This document shows positions 45,809 to 58,700 of a DNA stretch of 64,000 nt, piece after piece. This DNA comes from Prochilodus magdalenae (lineage: Eukaryota > Chordata > Actinopteri > Characiformes > Prochilodontidae). Numbering within the stretch: position 1 is the stretch's first letter; every line of letters begins with the position of its first letter. Made by a program: the position numbers and the translations under genes. The notes beneath the pieces were generated by a model that did not search any database, was not told the DNA's origin, and saw nothing but the letters and a program-made list of their open reading frames with translations. The stretch spans positions 347,501 through 411,500 of the forward strand of contig JAMWET010000041.1 of NCBI GenBank assembly GCA_024036415.1, written 5' to 3'.

Positions 45809-47584
45809 TACGCGCATTACTGCACATGGACAATTCACATGAGCAAGCTGTTGTTACTGTCCCTACCGAGGACAAACTGTTATATAGTCAGATTAAAGTG
45901 TATTTCAGTTATACTTCGCCTTCTGTATAACTTTTATATGAGGACATGAGTTATTATTTGATTACTGGATTATGTTCACTGTGTGTATGATGTATGACGG
46001 ATTAGGGATACTCTCTGTTAGTCTCTGTTAGACAGTAAATAGCCGTGTAGCTTTCCACCCCATTCACCATCCAGGGGTTGGAACAGTGTCGATATCTTGA
46101 AAACTGCATGACTAGTTAGCAGACAAAAATCTCTCAACCAAGATACCAACATTGTTACTCTATTACTAATTAGGCCTATAAATAAATACCAGTTTTATAA
46201 CAAAAATTTGGCCCCTTGTGGGTGACACCCATGAGCAGCTAAATGCAGGTAAATGATGGTTAGAAATGGGGACAGTGCAGGTAATAGTCAATAAGCTCAA
46301 GTGGGTTTTATATGGGTGGATTATGGACACACACTGGGACCTTCATGGGCAAACTGGGCCGAGGATATTCTTGATGACAAAATAAAGAAAAAGTGAAAAA
46401 CCTAAACGACTAGGTCTATTAGTGATACTGACTGTGTTGCTGCTGACACTGCATTAGAGATTGAACATCTGCCTCCTTTGTTTAAGGAACTGACTCCTCT
46501 GAGGCCTAAAGCTGATACACTGACAACAGAAGCCATGTGTCGTTTTAATGAGCTGCTCCTCTCTAGAGATAGCTTGATACCTTTTGCTGCTTGGCGTGGC
46601 CAAGAACCACCCAGGAGAACAATAAAAGGGTAAGACTGACATGCAGAACATCCAATCACAAGCCTTCTGATAGCGAAGAGGCAGAGGCTGGACAAAGTGT
46701 CTAGGCTCAGTACTGTTTACCAGGCTGAACCTAACTGGAACAACAAAACTTGGATCCATGTTGGACCAAATCATATACAAAAGTGTGGATAGCCAATCAG
46801 AAGGCAACTGGCTGAATCCCAACAGTGTGGCCCGGTTAATGCACATCAGACTCTCTGTCTACTAGTGGGCTAGTGTGTTGTGTCTCCTCAGATCTCAAGA
46901 AACGAATAACTGATAATGACTAGAAGAACGGAGTAAAAAGATGCAAGTCTGTGGCCCTTTAGGACTTATTCCACTGACACATTCAGATGTCTAAGCTAAC
47001 TAGCTTTCCTGTTGTAGCATCCGCCCTGGCACTGCTCTTTGTTTTCCTATGCTTTCCCATCTCCGTTCCTGCTGTGTGCAGCTGAAGGCTCCACTGCTGC
47101 AGTGCTGGCTCAGTGCCCCACTGCCAGTCCTCTAGCCCTCTCCCAGTACATGTTGTCTAAGCAACTCCAATGCCAGCCCTTCATGCAGCTCCAGTGCTGG
47201 CGTGTAAAACTACTCATGGCTATCTTTTGAGCTCCTCCAGGAATGCCCCCGAGCTGCTTCACCAGTGTCCAATCCATGTTCTGTTCCAGTGCTCAGCTCA
47301 TCACTGCTCTGTCTCGTTCTGGTCACCAGTCATGTTCCTGTTCTGCCTTTTGTTTATGCCGACTTCACTGTTCGGGTTCTGGTCGCAAAAGGTTTCTGTT
47401 TTTCCGTATGTCTTTGTCCCTGTACCAGTCATCCTATTTCCCTGTCCTTGTTTCCCTCTCATTTCCTGTCTTTGTGCCAGCCCAGCTCATTGTTTTGTCT
47501 ACTCACCAAACTTTTCCCCAGGAGCCCCCTTCCCAACTTCTGTCCATGTGTCTGTCTAGTCCCCTGTTCAGTAAAAATAAAAAA
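45809..47584. other. Intergenic, no gene recognised
   Basis: Includes one exon-like open stretch at 46414-46630 (see findings) and a CT-rich segment at 46990-47560 in which TCCAGTGCTGGC-like units recur. No domain recognised. Confidence 0.4.
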
Positions 47585-48365
47585 ATAGATGCACCCAGAA
47601 GGGATCAACTGACAGGACAAATCGGCCACATATGGCCACATGTGACGTCTGCAAGGACAGGTCTTATTACTGTACCTGACTGACTATATAAGGCTGTCTC
47701 TAAGGGCGTGCTTTCCATTCTGCTTGGTAGCATCCTTTGCCAGTAAAGCAAGCCTCAGAGAAGAGTTCAAAAATAATTTGATAAGTTGGAAGATTATGAA
47801 TGGGCTCCGGGGAAGATTCACCGGGCACCGGGAAGCAGGATGGTCTTTTTGACGTATTGCGTTCAACAGCCATGACATTCAGTGTGCAGTGATGTCATCC
47901 TGTTAGTGCCAGGACCATTACTTAATGATGACCATTGCATTACAATGAATGACCTGAACACCTTGTCAACTTCGCCAAAGTCTGCAATGGTGTCCCAGCG
48001 TGGAGGCAGCGTGGTCAGCACCAAGATGAACAGTCTACTGATACATGTCACATGTCCAGAAGGCCTGGTGTCACTCCACCTCCACCCCTATGGCACAATC
48101 TGCAGGAGCTGTGTGAGAATATTCAGGCTGCATGGGATGGATTATGACAGGACACCATTAGGAACCTCTACAACTCATTAGCAAACATGGCAGCCCTGAC
48201 GCCATACTGAGAGACACTACTTCTGTATGTGTAGCTCAATAAATATTGACCATATCAGTCTAAATTAATCATCATTTATTGCTCCTGGTAACCTTTATTT
48301 TACTTGCCAATAGCAGTGCAATCCCACACTTCCTTCTGGGTGCAGCTATTCTTTTAATGATGAGT
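47585..48365 (+). mobile_element. Tc1/mariner-like element, second family, copy 2
   Basis: Starts GCACCCAGAAGGGATCAACT and ends TTCCTTCTGGGTGCAGCTAT, the inverse. Near 48070-48210 the plus strand still encodes a transposase C-terminus (LWHNLQELCENIQAAWDG, DTIRNLYNSLANM), typical of Tc1/mariner. The catalytic blocks are not recognisable. Opposite in orientation to the copy at 3.5 kb. Confidence 0.78.
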
Positions 48366-49008
48366 ATATCTACATGTGAATGGAAGATGAGGGGTAAAAA
48401 CCCTTTTCAGAGTCCATTACAGCTTTATAGGAAAAATAAACAGCTGTATAAACTGTAGACACCTGTCACCGTAGTGTGTCACCGCATTGTGTCATGCCAG
48501 GTTGGCTGGTTGCACGTCCCCAATGCTCTACCTCTACACAATACTGAACACCTGGAGCTAATTGCTTTAATTATTAGTTGTGTAAAGGCTTAAATGGGAT
48601 ATAGGAGATGGTGGAGCCGTACTGCCTTCATGTCCACCAACGTACAGTTTACATCCACTCCAGGTCTACATGACTCAATAATCAGATTTCATCTGATTCC
48701 AGTATATGCCAATAAACTCACAGAATAAGACAGAAGATATGAATATACCTTACAGGGGCTTTGCCATACACTGCTTGCTTATTTCCAGAATAGCTGTCTG
48801 TTTTTGTGCAGGCACAGGGAAAATAAACTAATACATCTAAGGGAATACACGCTCTGAAAAAGCATGACCTCTTGACCAATCAAAGATAACTGCTGAAATG
48901 TGTAAATTATGTGCATGTTGACAATGTGAAAACAATATAACTGCATTTGTAGGTTATAAGGAATCTTCAGCACTGAAATTCTGGAAATATGATCCAAATG
49001 GGAAGTGT
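48366..49008. other. Intergenic, no feature recognised
   Basis: Nothing supported. Confidence 0.4.
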
Positions 49009-49500
49009 GGGATTGCAGTGCTGTTGGGAAGGAAGATGAAGGTTAGCAGGAACAATAAAGGATGTCACATTTAGACTGATATGGGCAATATTTATTAAGC
49101 CACACATACAGAAGTAGTGTCTCTCCGTATGGCATCAGGCCACCATATTTGCTAACCCAACATGCCAGACATCTCAGCATGGAGTTCTAGAGCTTCCTAG
49201 CAGGACTCGTCACTGAAGATGACCCGCTGCCATTCTCCATTACAGTCTGGAACAACACCATTGCAGTCTTTGGTGACGCTGAAGGGCAGCCATCATAACG
49301 GGCAGCGTGCATGTAGTCCTGCATCGTCCAGTCGTCTGGCACCGACTACAAGATGACTCATGGAAGGCGTCACTTCTCGCTGAAGGTCTGCAGTCATGAG
49401 TTACACCACATGCACGGCTGAATCATTCACAAGTCTCCCAATGTCAAACCTACCCGCCAAGTTTCATTCCTGTCGGTGGATTGCTTCTAGATGCAGCTGA
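49009..49500 (+). mobile_element. Tc1/mariner-like element, second family, copy 3
   Basis: Shares GGAACAATAAAGGATG, GTAGTGTCTCTCCGTATGGC, GCTAACCCAACATGCCAGAC and CACTGAAGATGACCCGCTGC with the 3.5 kb copy. The right end TGTCGGTGGATTGCTTCTAG + ATGCAGCT is an eroded terminal repeat; the left terminal repeat is largely lost. Confidence 0.72.
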
Positions 49501-49982
49501 ACGTATTACATTTAAGACTTGAGTTATTAAAACATATCAGGGAAAAATGGGACACTCAACAATGTAAGACCTGGTGGCCAACCAAAACTGTTAGCCTTCT
49601 ACAGTGAGCATTCAGTCTTTGTGAAGCACAGCTCTTGCTCCAGATATGAATCGAATGAACAGGTGTTTCTGTTCATGTTTTTAACTTTGAGAAGACCACC
49701 CAGCACTGTAACGGGGTCTGAAACTATGTGTAGCTGTTCCAGAAGCTCTCACTGAGTAAAGAAAACAGATCACAAAACAAGAACAGAAGAGGCTTCTGCA
49801 ACACCCAGGAGGAAACAAAGTACACTGTATAAAGTACAAATATAATTATTAGTGCTTTTAAATATATACCTAGTAGAACTAATTATACTTAACTGTACTA
49901 TGTTGAGACACCTCCTAGATTAACTTAGAGATACTTAAGTACATATTAAAGTACATTTCCAGTACATTAGAATACACTTCTA

Positions 49983-50210
49983 TAGCGTCGTTGTCCAATG
50001 AAAAGTATGTATCTTCATTTTTGTGGATTTAAACCTTTATGCATCATTTGAACGCAGCAGCTGCCGTTTACACTGCGTGACAAATTTCACCATAAATGGA
50101 AATGGCTCAAACCAGCTTGGAAAACATCTGGTTCCTTTGACTTACATTAAAATTGAATCGGGTTTTGTAAAGTTGCCATTTTGGAGACTTATTTGTCTTT
50201 GGACAGCGGC
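49983..50210. mobile_element. Short inverted-repeat element (GTCCAATG family), copy 4
   Basis: AGCGTCGTTGTCCAATGAAA at the left and TTTGTCTTTGGACAGCGGC at the right, interior as in the 22.0 kb copy (ATGCATCATTTGAAC, CAGCAGCTGCCGTTTACACT). Confidence 0.75.
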
Positions 50211-51124
50211 AATACATACTTAGTATACTTCTATTAAGTACCCAAAAGTACTACAAAGGTTGAATGTACGTGTAATTATTCAACTTGTAATATAATATTT
50301 ATTGCACTTATATTTTATTATTAACACACAAAAAAACTAAAAATGTGCTTGTAATGTACTTGCTGGTATTAAAGTACATTTATAGTACATTTAAACATAC
50401 TTCCATTAAAATATCTATCTATCTATCTACAGTATCTATCATGTAGGGAAAGCTTAAGTGCATTACCTGCTCTGCCCTATAGATGGCACTAATACTCCAT
50501 TCAGGCAGCTTTCCACTCACTCTTATTTCCCTAAGCCCAGAGTCAATTTTCCAGTGGTGCTGGAAGTGTATCTGTGATTGGAACTCTTGTGATGTAAACT
50601 GATCATTATATGCATTATATAGCATCTTTACATGTAGGTTATTCTCTAAACACTTTGATATACATCCACCTGTAGCAAGTAGGTTGTCTAGGACGCTGTA
50701 GCAGCTGTAGCAGCATATTACAAGTGGCGCTGTGATGTAATATGTCTGTTGTCTTTGTATTTGAGGCCAAGTTCAAAGAGAAGTGTTGTATAGTATATAC
50801 TATACAACACTTATAGTTTATAGTATGTACACATACATAAATACACACACACACACAATCTAACTACACTAATAACACACAAACAGGTTTACATCTCATG
50901 TCCTTTATTAAGCACATTGAGTAGCTTCCACAATGCAGTCCAGAAAAGTAAATTACTACTTTAATATAATAACCCGTGGATCCCAGCTGCAATTACCTCC
51001 ACCAAATGTTTCCTGTAGCTGCAAATCAAATTTGCACAATGTTTAAACGGAATTTTGGACCATTCCCCCTTGCTAATCCGTTTCAGTTCATCAGTATTTC
51101 TGAAATGCCATGGTGCCACAAGCC
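50211..51124. other. Intergenic with simple repeats
   Basis: Recurrent AGTACATTTATAGTACATTT-type words at 50230-50410, a (TCTA)n run at 50409-50429, and a perfect palindrome at 50781-50812. No gene. Confidence 0.5.
50781..50812. repeat. Perfect 32-bp palindrome
   Basis: AAGTGTTGTATAGTAT followed immediately by its reverse complement ATACTATACAACACTT, no mismatch and no loop. Could extrude as a cruciform or be a chance product of a short inverted duplication. Confidence 0.9.
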
Positions 51125-51720
51125 ACCTCGGATTGCAGTGCTGTTGGTAAGGAAGATAAAGGTTACCAGGAACAATAAATGATGATCAGTTTAGACTGAT
51201 ATGGACAATATTTACTGAGCTACATATAGAGAAGTAGCGTCTCTCAGTATGGGATCGGGCCGCCATGTTTGCTAGCCCAACATGCCAGGTGTCTTGGCAT
51301 GGAGTTGTAGAGGTTCCTAATGGTGTCCTGTGATAATCCATCCCATGCAGCTTGAACATTCACACGCAGTTCCTGCAGATTGCCCTGTAGGGGTGAAGGT
51401 TTGACACCAGATCATCTGGACATGTGTAGCATGACAACAAACCATTTACCTTTCCTATGGCCACGGTGCCTCCACACACACATTCGTTGGTTGTGTCTAC
51501 TGAAACAAAAGCAAGACTGGTCTAGGGTTAGGATTAGGGTTAAGGTCACTTGATAACAGCCTGCACCATACCATTGCAGTCTTTGGTGACATGACAGTCA
51601 AAATGCATGCATGTAGTCCTGCGTAATGCCGTCTGCCAATGGTGCTAACAGGATGACTCATGGTGGGTGGGGCATTACTGCTCACTGAATCTCCACAATT
51701 GTAAGCCAATCAAGTACAGG
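51125..51720 (+). mobile_element. Tc1/mariner-like element, second family, copy 4
   Basis: GGATTGCAGTGCTGTTGGTA, GTAGCGTCTCTCAGTATGGG and GTTTGCTAGCCCAACATGCC align with the copies at 3.5 and 49.0 kb. Both terminal repeats are missing or unreadable. Confidence 0.68.
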
Positions 51721-53364
51721 GATAATGCCCCATTTCAGCCTGTGGTCAAGCAAGTAAAAGTAAAATTACCATGTTACACAGAGGGAATTATTGGCTGTCA
51801 TGGTGATGCCGTCTTACCTGTATGGTTTGCCCTTTGTACTGTGAACTGATCTCACCTTGTGGAGCTGGCCCATGCAGGTTAAAGAGCTAGGTGCACAGCA
51901 TTACAGAATTACAATTTCTCCATTCAGTGCCAGGCGCCTGCATAGTAATAACGATGCCCTGTGCTACCATCCACACAGTGTTAAGGAGTGCCAGTACCAT
52001 GCACATCTTGGGAAGAAAGCAGAAACGGGTACTGTAGCTGTCCCTCTTACTAACACTGGCCTTGATTCTGAAAGCCCCTGTAAGCAGTTCAGTCAAGCCA
52101 AGCACTGAACTTTCCTGGGCATGTGGTTGGCTCCAGGGAGGGCAGACACCACCATAGCGCTTCAAAAAGGGTGGGGTAGGCCCAGTTACACAAAGGGCAG
52201 TTGTATTGAGTGGGAGGAGCCAGTGGCCTGTAAATGCAACTGGCAATTGCTGGTGCCACTTTTTTGCCCCAGGGGCTGGGAACAGCTTTGGGCTCGTGGT
52301 CATGGACTATTTCATGAAATTGCCCACAGCTATATGTGATCTTGGATTAGAGTGAGGACATGATGGCTGAGTGGCTGGTAGAGGAGGTCTTCTCCTGGTC
52401 CAAGGTGGGTGGTGGCATTCCACCAGAAGCTGCATGGCCACTGGAGCTTGTAAATGTGCACGCAAAAAGGGCCATAAGCAGAGGCTCATGGGAAGATTGC
52501 GCCCTATGTTGGGGGTTTGTTGGGGTTGAGATGTCTCTATGACATGATGTTTTATGTGCTTCATTGGGTTGGGGGGTCAGGCATAGTTAGTGTTAACTAA
52601 TAAGAGGAAGCATATGGCTAGGAGTGACCTGCCTGCCATTTGAATTACTTAATGAATGGGTTTTTTATTTTTTAACCATGTTTAAGAAACGGGATTTGGT
52701 CCATGGAGAAATGAAGGCTTCCACCAAGTGTTATTTTTGACTTTCCAACATTGTTTTCCAGCATTGACTCAACAAAATCTAACTTGGACTGAATACAGAA
52801 TATCCAGCTTCTGTATTATGAGAACCCATTCTTAATTCTTGAATTCTGTTACTTCCCAACCCTGTGTGTATAGCTCAAACGTGTATTACATTCACCACTG
52901 AAATAAATATTCTGGACTTTGAGTACATTTCTTAAATATACCACCTTTCACAATAAACCAGAGTTAAACATGGTTTGAACCATGGCTGTTATGCTTATGG
53001 TACTCGAAGCATGACCTACAGTCTTTGTATAAGCTCTGCAATATCTAGACACAAACATGCCAGACTTTGATGAAACAAATTCATCAAAAAATCTTAATCT
53101 CAAGTCTTTTACTGTGATGATCATAGGATTAGGTTATATTTCAGAGATCAAAGAAGCAATAGATCAAAGAGTAAAACTATCATTATGTCTGAAACCAGTT
53201 CTCAGGGATAAGTATTTGCCTTATCTTTCCGCTTATCTTTCCGTATGATATGAGCTGGAAAATTTGTAGCAGCATGCTTTGTGCCCTGCATAGCTAGAAG
53301 TGGCTAGGTGGTAGTAACTTCAGGCTCCTGCACATGGCACTGCACTATAATGGTGGGCTATAAA
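51721..53364. other. Intergenic, 1.6 kb, no gene recognised
   Basis: Open frames on both strands lack recognisable domains. Nothing else supported. Confidence 0.4.
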
Positions 53365-53740
53365 TACCTGCAGGGGTGAGTGGGGATCCATAGATTGAGA
53401 AGAGGTGGTGCAGTGCAGTAAATGTCTCGTTCCATGCGCGGCTCCAAAGCAGATGTTAATGTTTGGCTAACAGGACTGACTGCATTTGGGCGTCTCATAG
53501 ACCATAGCGTGAAGGAAGTAGCTGAATCTGCAGGTGGACGGAAGCGTGTGGTCATATGGGTCTACCAGCAGTGGCAGCCATCCCCATCTACTGGAAATTC
53601 TTCTCAGAGAAGGCATTCACCAAATCTGGCCCAACTGTGCCTTGTCAAATCCAATCACAGCTGTTATTCATGGTAGGGGAGGTGTTCCACGCTATTAGCT
53701 ACCTTTCAGCCACAGGTGACTTATTTTCATCAGCATGACT
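53365..53740 (+). mobile_element. Tc1/mariner-like deletion derivative (third family), copy 2
   Basis: Plus-strand frame reads GSKADVNVWLTGLTAFGRLI + DHSVKEVAE, a transposase N-terminus, then jumps to SPNLAQLC and the C-terminal flank. It ends in TTTCAGCCACAGGTGACTTA, the same outer sequence as the 39.2 kb copy. It keeps more of the helix-turn-helix (KRVVIWVYQQW) than that copy. Confidence 0.72.
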
Positions 53741-53939
53741 AAGACAAACACTTGCCCCTGGTTCTCATGGAAGTTCTGCAGTCTAAGATTCAACCTTGTG
53801 TATCCCAGCACTACTAATGCTGGGGAGGGAAATTAGGACCCCTACAGGATTTTCCTTTGGTCACACCCCCAACACCCCACCTAAGCCAGCAGACCCGGAG
53901 TACTCCAAGACTGTATGGATACAGCACATACATATGCTG

Positions 53940-54120
53940 GCAAGTTACCAGCCTGTTAGATAAGGGTTCTGCATCCAATGCATGAATATTCGGCAATGGC
54001 CTGTTAGGTAAGGGTTCTGCATCTAGTGCATTAATGTTTGGTACGGGCCTGTTAGGTAAGGGTTCTGCATCCAGTGTGTTTAAATTAGGTAAGGGCCTAT
54101 TGGTTAAAATGCTAGATAGA
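53940..54120. repeat. 48-bp tandem repeat, about 3.5 copies
   Basis: Unit CCTGTTAGGTAAGGGTTCTG + CATCCAGTGCATTAATGTTTGGTAcggg (approximate). The spacing of 48 keeps frame, so a minus-strand open frame of 163 codons runs through it with 16-residue repeats (NRPLPNLNTLDAEPLP). No known protein recognised. Confidence 0.85.
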
Positions 54121-54305
54121 ATCAAACGATGCAGGAAAACAGATCTCCTGGAAGAAGTGTTGAGGGCTACTGTGCTAGAGAAAATTACATTACCCATGTT
54201 TTCTGTGTTGACATACGCCCAAAGCGAAATAAAAGGTGCAAAGCCAAACATTACCTCAGAAGTAAAATTCAGATAGGCTGTTGACATGTTAACACTCACG
54301 CCCAT

Positions 54306-55479
54306 GACATCAGAAGTTTAAAAGGTGTAACAATTTACATTGGAATCACAATACTGATCAGAAAATACCACAATACGATATTGTGCCCAAATGATTCAGC
54401 TCCAAGTGCCAAGGGCTACATCCATGGCACATATAGATATGAGAAATATAGATTTTTTTTCATCCCATTCACTCTGCTTTCAATAAAGGCTGCATTTTTG
54501 CTACCATTTTAAGTGGACAGGTAATTGTCTCGTGTTTACTAGGTATGCCCCATATTTGTGAAGGGCTCTGGTTGTAGGTTACTGATTTATTCCATGCTTC
54601 TTCTTTTTAAATGATTCCTAACCAGCTTATATATTTTATTTATATTTTTAAAATGTTTAAGCTAGACCTACAATAATGTGAACAACAATGAAAGATGTGC
54701 AAGTACAACCTCTTCAAGTTTAAACACAAATGATATTTAGATTTAAAGTAGATTTAGAGTGTTCATTTTTTTACAAAGAAACCTTTTTAATAATATTGTG
54801 TGCAAAAATATATTACGTCTGACAAGACAGCTAATTATAACTCAAAGGGAGCTTTTAGGATAATCTCCATCTCACTCCAAATAATTTGCCATAAGCTCTA
54901 TTCCCCCCCCCAACATATTGTGTTAGGATTTTTAAGCTCATTCATACAGAACATCAATGACAACTTTATTAAAATGGGTTTATTGTCTCAGTCTGAAAAG
55001 CTAATAGCATTTTAGTACAAGGCTAGTCAATCTCCATAACAAGTGACTTCACCACATCATGAAGTGCTTGAAAGGGGCTCACAAGCACCTGTTAGGCAAA
55101 GACTAGTGATCGTAAGAAATCTCCATCAACAGGAACAAGTGAAATAATACAAAATACAAAGAATATACACAAGCATATTCAGTATATTCATAGTAACTCT
55201 CACGTTAATTCAAATTTTTGCAAACTGAGGTATTAGATGCATGGCTAAAACAATTATTGGGAAACAGCATAAAAGGCAGTAGTAAAACAAAAAAAAAAAG
55301 GAAAATAATTCTCCAATTCTGGAAAAATAAAAGGTGATGTACATTCTGAGAAGAATATGCATCAAAAGGTAGACACGAGACAAAGATGATGGACATTTAT
55401 GCCATACGAAGGGTAAGGATTTTCATGTTAGTTTTACCTGGCATGCAGATTTCACCTTGCAACTAAAACCTCAATTTTT
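54306..55479. other. Intergenic downstream of the 2625-aa gene
   Basis: AT-rich, with a C10 run near 54904. Nothing else recognised. Confidence 0.4.
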
Positions 55480-55485
55480 TTTATT
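55480..55485 (-). terminator. Candidate poly(A) signal (AATAAA) of the 2625-aa gene
   Basis: TTTATT on plus, AATAAA on minus, about 250 bases after the stop at 55737. Further candidates exist near 54965. Confidence 0.45.
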
Positions 55486-55736
55486 TGAATTCTCAGAACT
55501 GTGGTAGAAAAAATAAGAACTACTTATGCATATATGTATAACATGAACCATTAATATAAAATGAGATGTCTAGGTCTGAGCATATGCAGTAACATGATAA
55601 AGCACAATATCCCAAACTAGTCAAGAAACTGTACAGACTTAATTTTCTTAGAAAACTGAATGACTAAGGAGAAAGGAAGGAAAAAAAAAAAAAAACAAAA
55701 AAAAACAACAACATCACCTGCACTGCAGGAAATACT

Positions 55737-58700
55737 CTAGAGTACACTCTCGTCATCAACCAGACTTTCAAAGAGAATTGGGGAGGGTGACTGAGGCTGG
55801 GAAGCAACTATAGGAGTCATGTGAGTTAGCTGATGTTCTTCTAAAAGATTCAGGAAAGCGAAGGCTTTGTCACACTCTGTGCATTCGTAGACAATTTGGC
55901 CAACGTGAGTCTCCTGATGCTTCTGCAACTGAGAGAGCAAACTGAAAGATTTGTAGCACATATCGCATCTATGGTTGCCGCCTCCTTTACGCAAACTTCG
56001 CAATTCTGGATGTTTCTTTTGATGTTTTGCGAGTTGATATATCGTACGGTATGCTTTGTTACAGACCGAGCACTGATGTTTCCGTGTTGTGTCGTGGGTT
56101 TTACGGTGGGACAAAAGTGCTGGTTCAGTTTTAAAAGACTTGGAGCAAAAATCGCACTGATACGGACATTCACTGTGTAACTGCTGGTGTTGGGTGAGAT
56201 ATTTCTTCTTAGCAAAGCCTTTGCCGCAAACCAGACATTTGAACGGACGTCCATCTTCATGGATCTTTTGGTGCTCCTGCAAACTGCTACTGGAGGAAAA
56301 CCGCTTGTTACAGACAGGACAGTTATAAAAGTCTTCCCCAACGTCAACCTCCTCCTCCTCTTCCACATTGTTGATGACTTGCTCTGAAATACCTGAAGAG
56401 CTCATTTTGTGAGGTGGGGGCTTGGATGACTTACTGTGTTTCTGTCGTGCACAATTATGCTGGCGAAAGGCATCGCTCCCAATGAAGCTGTCTCCGCATT
56501 CTGTGCACTCGTACTGTGTAGCTGGAGACAGATGGCATTGCTCATGTTCCTCAAGTTCTTGCTTGGTTGCAAAAGTCTTGTTACAAACATTGCACCTGTA
56601 CGAGTGAACCGAAAGGTGACCTGCTAACTCCAAGGCTTGAGCAAAGCTCTCTGGACAAATCGGGCATTTGTAGATTTTGGCTAGACTTGGGTCGTTGCTA
56701 CTGGACATCTTCACTTTTTCATGGATCTGGGAGTCGGAAGGCTCATCGCCATGCCTTCGCATATGGGTCAGGTAGAGATGACGCTGGCTAAAGCTCATGT
56801 TGCAACTCTTGCACTGAAAAGAATGCGGCCCAGACAGCTGATGACTCAGCTGATGCTTTTTCAGATGAGAGCCGTGCAAGAAGTGCTCATTACACTCAGG
56901 GCACGAATATGGAAGGTCTGTTGCCGGAATGCAACTATGCTCTGAAAGCTGTTCTGGGTCTTGAAATCGCACCTGGCAAACTCCACAGCGGTACTTGTTT
57001 TGCTGAGCGTCATTTAATGAAGGACTGCTTCTAGTCCTAGGTGGAGGTGAAGCCTCCTTTGCCGGTGGAATTAAAGGAGGAAGCTCCTCCTCTTGCTCAG
57101 TGTGGATCTTGCGGTGCTCTGCTCGGCTTGATTTACAGGAAAAGGTTTCGTCACAAAGGTCACAGGGGAAATTTTCATCACGGTGAGTCATCATGTGTTC
57201 TGCCAGCTGCGAGGATCCCGTGAAACTCAGATGACACTTGGTGCAGCGATGAGGACGTTTAGTGACATGAGTGTGCTTATGTTTGCGCAAGGCAAAGATC
57301 GAAATGAAACCTTTACCGCACATATTACACTGAAACTCTGTTTTGTGGCTACGCTGATGCTGCTGAAGGTTTGTAAGCTGGAAAAAGCATTTGCCACATT
57401 CCTCACATTCATATGGTTTTTCTCCAAGATGGCACCTTTGATGATCCTCAAGGCTTTTTGATGTCAGAAACGTTTTACCGCAGACATGACAAGGAAAATA
57501 GGGGGCAGAGTCAGAGTCGTAATCGCTCGCATCTCCGTTACCTGCATTATCACTCCCATCAGACTCCTGCTGTGCAGGAGGTTCAAGATCTTGCAAATTC
57601 CCATTATGTTTTGCTTTGCAATGCCTCATGTATGACTTCCTTGTTGTGTAGGTTTTATTACAGGGATGGCAAATAAACATTTTAGAAGTCCCTCCTGCGC
57701 CTAACTCGTTGCTTGCGTTGATTAGCTCAATACATGAATGAGCATGAGTTTGATGAATTCTCAAGGCTTTAGGTGTCCAAAACCTCATACGGCATATGTT
57801 GCAGACAAATGGCCGATTAGGGTCATGACAAGACCTATGGACATCCAAATCTGAGGGACAGCGAAAGCTTTTGAAGCATTCAGGACAAGTATTAGAAACA
57901 GTTTCCTGATGCTGAGTCTTTATGTGTCTTTGTAACAGCCCAGCTTGATCAAAGGTTTTGCTGCACATATGGCATTGATGCTTCTTGCCTAATCTACGCT
58001 CCAGATCTTCACGGCCATGATCTTCAAGATGACTTATAAGTCTGAGGCCATCTGTGAAACTCAGATCACACTCGGAGCACTGATACTTGTGGACAACTGC
58101 ATCTCCTGTGTCCATGTTTCCTTGATCCTGATCCTTGCATGAAAACCTAGTTTGCAATACGCCAGTCCCTGTAGTATTAGTGTCGTTATTAAACACAAGG
58201 ACTGTGTCGTTGAGCTCCAATTCTGATAATGCAGTGTCCGGGTGAGACTCCTTTTCTGAAATGACCCCAAGGCCCTTGCACCTTCTCTTGTGTTTTTGGA
58301 GTACGTTTTTACTCCAAAATCCTTTGGTACATCTCTTGCAGGTAAGAGGGTAATCTGCTGTATGTGTGCGAATATGCATTGCTAGCCCACTGCTGCTGAT
58401 GAATCTCGTTTTGCACTGATAGCACTCGTAGGGTTTCTGCATTTCACCAATTGTATTCTCATGCCCATGCTTCTGGCCGCTGCTTGGAAGGCTCTTAACA
58501 TGCCCTTCGTATACTGGGTTATTCTCAGCGCTGTGAGCACTTGATAACTGCTGGAACTTTACGCTGTTTGATGGCTCCTGTCTATCAGATCTGTGTTTTG
58601 TCAGAAAATGTTGCTGAAGCTGCGAGAACAACAAAAAACGTGCACTACAATCAACACATGAAAATCCCTTGATCTCTGAAGGACTACCAGTAGTGATTGC

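Noticed and set aside
46990..47690. Overlapping Cys/Pro/Ser-rich frames of 100-146 codons
   Set aside because: They arise from CT-rich repetitive sequence and end inside a transposon; no motif.
51887..52564. 138-codon and 85-codon minus-strand frames
   Set aside because: No domain or splice support; sequence looks like neutral intergenic DNA.
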